NCBI GenBank assembly: GCA_937898445.1
Contig: CALEJY010000284.1
Span: forward strand, 1 to 9,811
Origin: an uncultured Candidatus Melainabacteria bacterium
Lineage (GTDB): Bacteria; Cyanobacteriota; Vampirovibrionia; Gastranaerophilales; Gastranaerophilaceae
Reading direction: 5' to 3'
DNA: 9,811 nucleotides
Below the pieces are notes generated by a model, which had not been told where the DNA came from, searched no databases, and saw only the letters and a program-made list of their open reading frames with translations. A program made the translations under genes and the position numbers. Shown one piece after another: positions 6,668 through 9,811 of this stretch. Within the stretch, counting starts at the first letter, position 1. Every line of letters starts with the position of its first letter.

Positions 6668-6730
6668 TTAATTATTTTACAACAATTTTCAATATTTTGC
6701 ACATACTAAACAAAAAATAGCCAAATAGAG

Positions 6731-8119
6731 CTAAATCATAGCCATTTTAGCTTGCAATGTTTGCGCAGATTCCTCATAACCTGCTCTACCCATCAAGGCG
6801 TATGTGTAATTTTTAGCCTGCTCAACACCCGGTTGGTTAAATGTATTGATATTGTACAATTCTCCTGCAATAGCGGTTTGAACTTCCAACATATAAAGCA
6901 ATTGAGCGACATTATAACCATCAACTTTATCCAAAGTAATCGTCACGTTCGGTCTGTTGTAATCAGTCAAAGCAACTTTTGTAGAGTCTGCTTCCGCATT
7001 CATCAACTGATTAATTGTTTTTCCGCCCAAATATCCAATACCTGTGTATTCAAAGATATTAGGAATTTCCAAATTATTGTCAAACTCAGCAACTCTAATA
7101 AAGTTGATAACTTTGTCATTAGGTCCTTCGTTGTACAATTGAATTTGTGAGTGCTGATCTGTTGCACCTAAAGCCTTAATCGGAGTTGGTCCGATATGAA
7201 CATCATTTCCGTCTTTGTCTTTATTTTTACCCAAAGATTCTGCCCACAATTGAACATACCAATCAGAAACATATTTCAAACGGCTTGAATAAGGCATCAT
7301 TACAGACAAATTCTTACCTTTTTGCGTATCCATCAAATAATGAATTAGTGCATTTTGAGCAGCGATATTTTCATTAATATCAGTGTTCTTCAATGCCAAA
7401 TCCATGTCCTTGATACCGTTCATAATTTCATCAATATCAATTCCGACAAGTGCAAGCGGAACTAAGCCAACGGCAGAAAATACAGAAAATCTTCCGCCAA
7501 CATCATCTGGAACAACAAAAGTTTTGTAACCTTCTTGTTCAGCGATTTGTCTTAAAATGCCTGTTTTTTTGTCAGTTGTCGCAACCAAATTATATCTGTA
7601 ATTTGACCCCAATTCTTGTTCTAAAATATTTTTAACAATCATAAACTGCGACATAGTTTCAGCAGTCGAGCCTGATTTTGTAATCACGTTAACAAGAGTT
7701 TTTTTCAAATCCAAAACTTCAAACAAACCTGTAATAGTGTCAGGGTCAATATTATCTAAGAAAAAGATACGAGGCAAACCATTTCTTTGTTCTGGGGTAA
7801 GCAAATTCCAATAAGGTTTCAATAAAGCTTCTGACAACGCCATTCCGCCCAATGCAGAACCGCCAATTCCCAATACAAGGATATTATCAAAACGCCCTTG
7901 AACCATAGAGGCATATTCTTTTACGTACCAAAGAGTTTCTTCGTTATAGCCTAAATTCATCCACTGTAACCACTGACCGGGTTTGTCTTTTCTTTTGTTC
8001 AAATCAGAAATGATATGAGCAATAGTATCTTTATATTTTGCAAACTCTTCTTGAATATTCAGCCCATTATCGTTCCCAATAATATTTGCGTCAGTATTAC
8101 GGTAGTCTAGTCTAATCAT
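6731..8119 (-). CDS. pgi: glucose-6-phosphate isomerase
   Basis: Interconverts glucose-6-phosphate and fructose-6-phosphate (glycolysis/gluconeogenesis, cytosol). The 462 residues match the shorter bacterial type (~450). Visible landmarks: LGIGGSALGG (83-92), the sugar-phosphate loop TKSGST (147-152), signature 1 DVGGRFSVFSAVG (206-218), the catalytic base region WAESLGK with E294, DQHSQ with H323, and signature 2 FNQPGVEQAK (427-436) ending in the catalytic Lys. No key residue is missing. The ATG at 8119 has an AAGGAGT Shine-Dalgarno sequence 5 bases upstream. It is the first gene of a minus-strand group with the secreted protein and trxB, with its own promoter upstream. Confidence 0.96.
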   Translation of the reverse strand: MIRLDYRNTDANIIGNDNGLNIQEEFAKYKDTIAHIISDLNKRKDKPGQWLQWMNLGYNEETLWYVKEYASMVQGRFDNILVLGIGGSALGGMALSEALLKPYWNLLTPEQRNGLPRIFFLDNIDPDTITGLFEVLDLKKTLVNVITKSGSTAETMSQFMIVKNILEQELGSNYRYNLVATTDKKTGILRQIAEQEGYKTFVVPDDVGGRFSVFSAVGLVPLALVGIDIDEIMNGIKDMDLALKNTDINENIAAQNALIHYLMDTQKGKNLSVMMPYSSRLKYVSDWYVQLWAESLGKNKDKDGNDVHIGPTPIKALGATDQHSQIQLYNEGPNDKVINFIRVAEFDNNLEIPNIFEYTGIGYLGGKTINQLMNAEADSTKVALTDYNRPNVTITLDKVDGYNVAQLLYMLEVQTAIAGELYNINTFNQPGVEQAKNYTYALMGRAGYEESAQTLQAKMAMI

Positions 8120-8154
8120 CTTTACTCCTTAAAATACCCTATCTCTCTCTTAAC

Positions 8155-8181
8155 TAATAAGTACACTTTATACACTTATTA
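8155..8181. promoter_or_regulatory. inverted repeat at the pgi transcription start
   Basis: An 8-bp perfect inverted repeat, TAATAAGT/ACTTATTA, separated by 11 bases, overlaps the predicted -10 box and start point of pgi. It could be an operator or a 5'-leader hairpin. It is AT-rich, so chance is not excluded. Confidence 0.4.
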
Positions 8182-8205
8182 TATCTCGTAAAGATTTGAA
8201 TACAA
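8178..8205 (-). promoter_or_regulatory. candidate pgi promoter
   Basis: On the minus strand TTGTAT (8205-8200), a 16-base spacer and a perfect TATAAT (8183-8178) give a predicted start near 8171 and a leader of about 50 bases before the pgi ATG. It lies between the pseudopilin stop and pgi. Confidence 0.55.
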
Positions 8206-8232
8206 GGTAATACGGGAGTTTTTAATAATTAT

Positions 8233-9171
8233 TTACCATGGATAATCACTCTTTATCTCCCAACCATCACTCATAATCAATGCCGCACACCACATACCAC
8301 GACCGGATTTGTTGCATTGATAAGCTTCGTTACTTGGTCCATTACGTAAAACATTTCTATCTGATCTTTTTATAGAATATATCTCATAATCATTCCAATG
8401 ATATGGTTGAACTCCATCAGGAGTAATAGTAAACACAAATAAATCATTTCCTAACTTGTTAGGTTTCTTGAAACCATTCAAATCAACAAGAATTGTTGTT
8501 TTCTTTGAAGTTGCTTTGCTACTATCTCCCATTGTACTTAAAAATATTTGCGCACCAGAAGATAGAGTAACTATACGAGCATTTACATAAAGAGGCTTAA
8601 ATGCTTGTTCAACCGTTCCACCGGGATTTTTATAAACAATATCATTATTATAAGCAGTACTTATAGATTGAGACCCAATCTTAACAAAATTACTCAAATA
8701 AGTATTAAAAAAGTTTTCAGCTGACAATGTATAATCCCAATCTATCATATCACCGTTTTGACTAGCACTCAACTGAGCAGCTTGAGATAATTCTGAATAA
8801 ACCTTTTTCAATTGAACTACAGTTTGTTTCTTTCTGTAATTTGTTATCAAAGTTGGCATAGTCATAGCCGCAACAACACCGATAATTCCGAGAGTGATTA
8901 ATACCTCTGCCAATGTGAAAGCAGTTTTTCTTAGTGAAAAGTGAGAAGTGAAACGAGAAAATACCGTATCGTTAAAACTACTACCCTCTCTCTCTGTGAG
9001 AGGGTTGAATTTCTTAGTGAGTTGTAACGAACTTAGAAATTCGGGAGAGGGTTCAATATCAACATTGATAGACCCTGAATCAAGTTCAGGGTGACATGTT
9101 AAATTACCTCTACTATTATAATTGTCAATTCGCATAGCATCTTCTATGAATGTAAAAGCTTTTAATTTCAT
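8233..9171 (-). CDS. type IV pilin/pseudopilin-like protein with a repeat-interrupted leader
   Basis: 312 residues. Residues 85-312 form a pilin-like protein: prepilin-peptidase motif TA^FTLAEV (cut after A84, Glu at +5), a hydrophobic helix LITLGIIGVVAAMTMPTLI (91-109), a coiled region (114-140) and a globular domain ending in YQCNKSGRGMWCAALI with C286 and C295, a likely disulfide pair. Such proteins are exported and assembled by type II secretion/type IV pilus machinery; the specific role is unknown. The leader is abnormal: 84 residues instead of roughly 6-25. It starts with a second motif, MKLKA^FTFIE (cut after A5), followed by no hydrophobic helix, then translated repeat modules (8931-9092). 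The start at 9171 has a good GGAG Shine-Dalgarno sequence 5 bases upstream, and I find no plausible start between the modules and FTLAE, so the repeats should be translated. It has its own promoter, divergent from the XRE gene. Confidence 0.85.
   Translation of the reverse strand: MKLKAFTFIEDAMRIDNYNSRGNLTCHPELDSGSINVDIEPSPEFLSSLQLTKKFNPLTEREGSSFNDTVFSRFTSHFSLRKTAFTLAEVLITLGIIGVVAAMTMPTLITNYRKKQTVVQLKKVYSELSQAAQLSASQNGDMIDWDYTLSAENFFNTYLSNFVKIGSQSISTAYNNDIVYKNPGGTVEQAFKPLYVNARIVTLSSGAQIFLSTMGDSSKATSKKTTILVDLNGFKKPNKLGNDLFVFTITPDGVQPYHWNDYEIYSIKRSDRNVLRNGPSNEAYQCNKSGRGMWCAALIMSDGWEIKSDYPW
8931..8970 (+). repeat. heptamer-array repeat module, copy 2 (inside the pseudopilin gene)
   Basis: Same orientation and 38 of 40 bases identical to 5003-5042; the array of AGTGAAA-type 7-mers is at 8933-8960. 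On the coding strand it is read as VFSRFTSHFSL, immediately before the second prepilin motif. Confidence 0.9.
8984..9051. repeat. nested hairpin repeat module inside the pseudopilin gene
   Basis: CCCTCTC (8984-8990) can pair with GAGAGGG at 8998-9004 or with the same heptamer at 9045-9051. Between these lies a second inverted repeat, GAATTTCT (9007-9014) and AGAAATTC (9035-9042). It is translated in frame as part of the long leader (PSPEFLSSLQLTKKFNPLTE). Confidence 0.75.
9072..9092. repeat. short palindromic element translated as HPELDSGS
   Basis: ACCCTGAA (9072-9079), a 5-base loop, TTCAGGGT (9085-9092): a perfect 8-bp stem. In the pseudopilin frame it reads CHPELDSGS. I recognise it as a widespread type of small dispersed palindrome, comparable in behaviour to elements that insert in frame in genes (for example the Rickettsia palindromic elements). 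Confidence 0.75.
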
Positions 9172-9189
9172 AACATCTCCTCATTTTTA

Positions 9190-9203
9190 CTGTATATATA
9201 CAG
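9190..9203. promoter_or_regulatory. operator-like palindrome, site 1
   Basis: CTGTATATATACAG is a perfect 14-bp palindrome. It sits just past the predicted transcription start of the pseudopilin gene, upstream of its ribosome binding site. It is also in the -35 region expected for the XRE gene. The likely ligand is the adjacent XRE protein (inference). Confidence 0.6.
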
Positions 9204-9216
9204 GTTTTATTATTAG

Positions 9217-9222
9217 TATAAT
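9217..9222 (+). promoter_or_regulatory. candidate -10 box of the XRE gene
   Basis: A perfect TATAAT ends 15 bases before the ATG at 9238, giving a leader of about 8 bases. No good -35 is seen: the expected place (9194-9199) is ATATAT inside operator-like site 1. The gene therefore looks leaderless or nearly so. Confidence 0.45.
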
Positions 9223-9228
9223 TCTTAT

Positions 9229-9242
9229 ACTGTATATATGCA
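9229..9242. promoter_or_regulatory. operator-like site 2, overlapping the XRE start codon
   Basis: ACTGTATATATGCA matches site 1 (ACTGTATATATACA, 9189-9202) at 13 of 14 positions, in direct orientation and exactly 40 bases away, about four helical turns. One base change breaks its palindrome. It covers the expected XRE transcription start and start codon. Confidence 0.55.
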
Positions 9243-9510
9243 ATATAAAAACGAAAAAACGTTACAATTAATTAAAGAGTTGGGTAATATAATTAAAGAA
9301 GAACGGCAAGCAATAGGGAAATCCCAAACGATGCTTGCGTATGAATATGAACTTGATTCCGGCAATTTATGCAGAATAGAAAACGGAAAAATTGAAGCAA
9401 AAATTTCAATGTTATGGAGAATTTCTGAAAGTTTAGAAATTCCTTTATCATCTTTAATCAAAAAATTAGAAGAAAAGTTGGGAAAAGATTTTTTTATTAT
9501 CGAAAAGTAA
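9238..9510 (+). CDS. XRE-family helix-turn-helix regulator
   Basis: A 90-residue, single-domain Cro/C1-type DNA-binding protein. The helix-turn-helix domain spans about 14-77: LGNIIKEERQAIGKSQ, then MLAYEYELDSGNLCRIENGK (recognition helix around S41-E48), then ISMLWRISESLEIPLSSLI. The last residues (78-90) are a short charged tail, with no ligand or protease domain. It probably binds as a dimer and represses its own promoter and the divergent pseudopilin promoter through the TGTATATATRCA sites (inference from position). No Shine-Dalgarno sequence precedes the ATG, and an in-frame TAG at 9214 rules out a longer upstream start. It could also be an antitoxin-like regulator, but no toxin gene is adjacent. 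Confidence 0.85.
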   Translation: MQYKNEKTLQLIKELGNIIKEERQAIGKSQTMLAYEYELDSGNLCRIENGKIEAKISMLWRISESLEIPLSSLIKKLEEKLGKDFFIIEK

Positions 9511-9544
9511 TTTTAAACTAAATTGATTATAATAGTAAACAATT

Positions 9545-9719
9545 TCCTCCCTTATGAGGGAGGATTTAGGTGGGTGCTAAAATAATTCTTGATTTCCCCC
9601 TCTCTCGTGATTGTAATTCACTTCGCTCAAACAACCACTCTCTCTCCCCCCAAGAGAGAGTAAATTTCTTTTTCCGTAACAGACCTCGCATCCAAGCATC
9701 TTTGCATCTAGGCATCTTA
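9545..9719 (-). repeat. mosaic repeat cassette, copy 2
   Basis: Fills most of the 218-base spacer between the XRE gene and the partial gene. Plus-strand order: a perfect 8-bp hairpin TCCTCCCT/AGGGAGGA (9545-9564) within the conserved module 9546-9579; a variable part; a perfect 9-bp hairpin ACTCTCTCT/AGAGAGAGT with a 7-base loop (9637-9661); and the octamer array (9688-9719). Order and orientation match 5091-5243, with different sequences in the middle hairpin. Strand is given relative to the minus-strand gene it follows. Confidence 0.8.
9688..9719 (+). repeat. octamer array GCATCNNN x4
   Basis: GCATCCAA, GCATCTTT, GCATCTAG, GCATCTTA: four perfect-period 8-base units, ending 9 bases before the stop codon of the partial minus-strand gene. 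It matches the array beside trxB (5212-5243). Confidence 0.85.
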
Positions 9720-9728
9720 AAAACTCTT

Positions 9729-9811
9729 TTACACCCCAACCTTAGTTTTTGGCATTCTACGATTTTTCTGTTTTTCTTCAAGACGTTTTTGTCCGTATCC
9801 GTAAGTCGCAT
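9729..9811 (-). CDS. 3' end of an unidentified protein-coding gene
   Basis: On the minus strand a frame enters from the window edge and ends at TAA (9729-9731). Its last 26 residues begin ATYGYGQKRLEEKQ and end RMPKTKVGV, a polar, basic tail of plausible composition. I choose this frame over the overlapping 81-residue frame because the latter runs straight through the octamer array and hairpins. The 26 residues are too few to name a family. Confidence 0.5.
   Translation of the reverse strand, partial: ATYGYGQKRLEEKQKNRRMPKTKVGV

Larger units (their letters stand above)
9215..9243 (-). promoter_or_regulatory. candidate pseudopilin promoter
   Basis: On the minus strand TTGCAT (9243-9238), a 17-base spacer and TATACT (9220-9215). 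The predicted start is near 9208. The -35 box lies inside operator-like site 2 and over the XRE start codon, and the -10 overlaps the -10 of the opposing promoter. Confidence 0.5.

Noticed and set aside
6690..6733. Terminator after pgi
   Set aside because: Only a 4-bp stem (TAGC/GCTA) precedes a T run; too weak to call, and co-transcription with the next gene is plausible.
9238..9510. Toxin-antitoxin or phage repressor module
   Set aside because: The XRE gene fits either, but no toxin, integrase or phage gene is next to it; the divergent neighbour is a pilin-like protein.
9566..9811. 81-residue open frame on the minus strand
   Set aside because: It runs through the octamer array and two hairpins, so most of its residues are translated repeats. 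The neighbouring frame, ending at 9729, gives a better gene end.

Overview
The window is an AT-rich bacterial chromosome segment with compact housekeeping genes and a load of small repeat modules. The best guess for the source is a gut member of Candidatus Gastranaerophilales (Melainabacteria/Vampirovibrionia). That rests on the pseudopilin-like protein with an AFTLAEVLITLG leader and a Trp/Cys-rich tail, the HPELDSGS-type palindrome translated inside it, the low GC content and the repeat types. This is recognition from memory, not a database result.

Left part (1-3670, minus strand): a small RpoZ-like protein (RNA polymerase omega) ends at a clear intrinsic terminator. It is followed by purine nucleoside phosphorylase (punA) and a 777-residue membrane protein of unknown function that appears to be built from two diverged copies of one ~300-residue unit. 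Middle part (3640-4959, plus strand): reading away from rpoZ, a single-pass MCE/MlaD-like protein overlaps uracil phosphoribosyltransferase (upp) by 32 bases. punA and upp are both nucleobase salvage genes, but they lie in separate, divergent units.

Positions 4960-5246 hold a mosaic of short tandem arrays and hairpins between the convergent upp and trxB. The minus-strand group 8119-5247 is glucose-6-phosphate isomerase (pgi), a small secreted protein, and a thioredoxin reductase gene (trxB). trxB is broken by a frameshifting deletion exactly at the CxxC redox centre.

Right part: a pseudopilin-like gene (9171-8233) carries about 237 bases of repeat modules, in frame, inside its leader. It is divergent from a small XRE-family repressor gene (9238-9510). 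The shared 66-base spacer has two copies of a TGTATATATRCA operator-like site, overlapping divergent promoters and no ribosome binding site for the repressor. After the repressor comes a second repeat cassette with the same module order and orientation as the one beside trxB, then the 3' end of an unidentified minus-strand gene running off the window.

The most notable items are the trxB lesion at its active site, the repeat-split pseudopilin leader, the two related cassettes that begin just 3' of minus-strand stop codons, the internally duplicated membrane protein, and the twin-operator switch-like spacer. I saw no tRNA, rRNA, CRISPR array, transposase or complete novel defence system.
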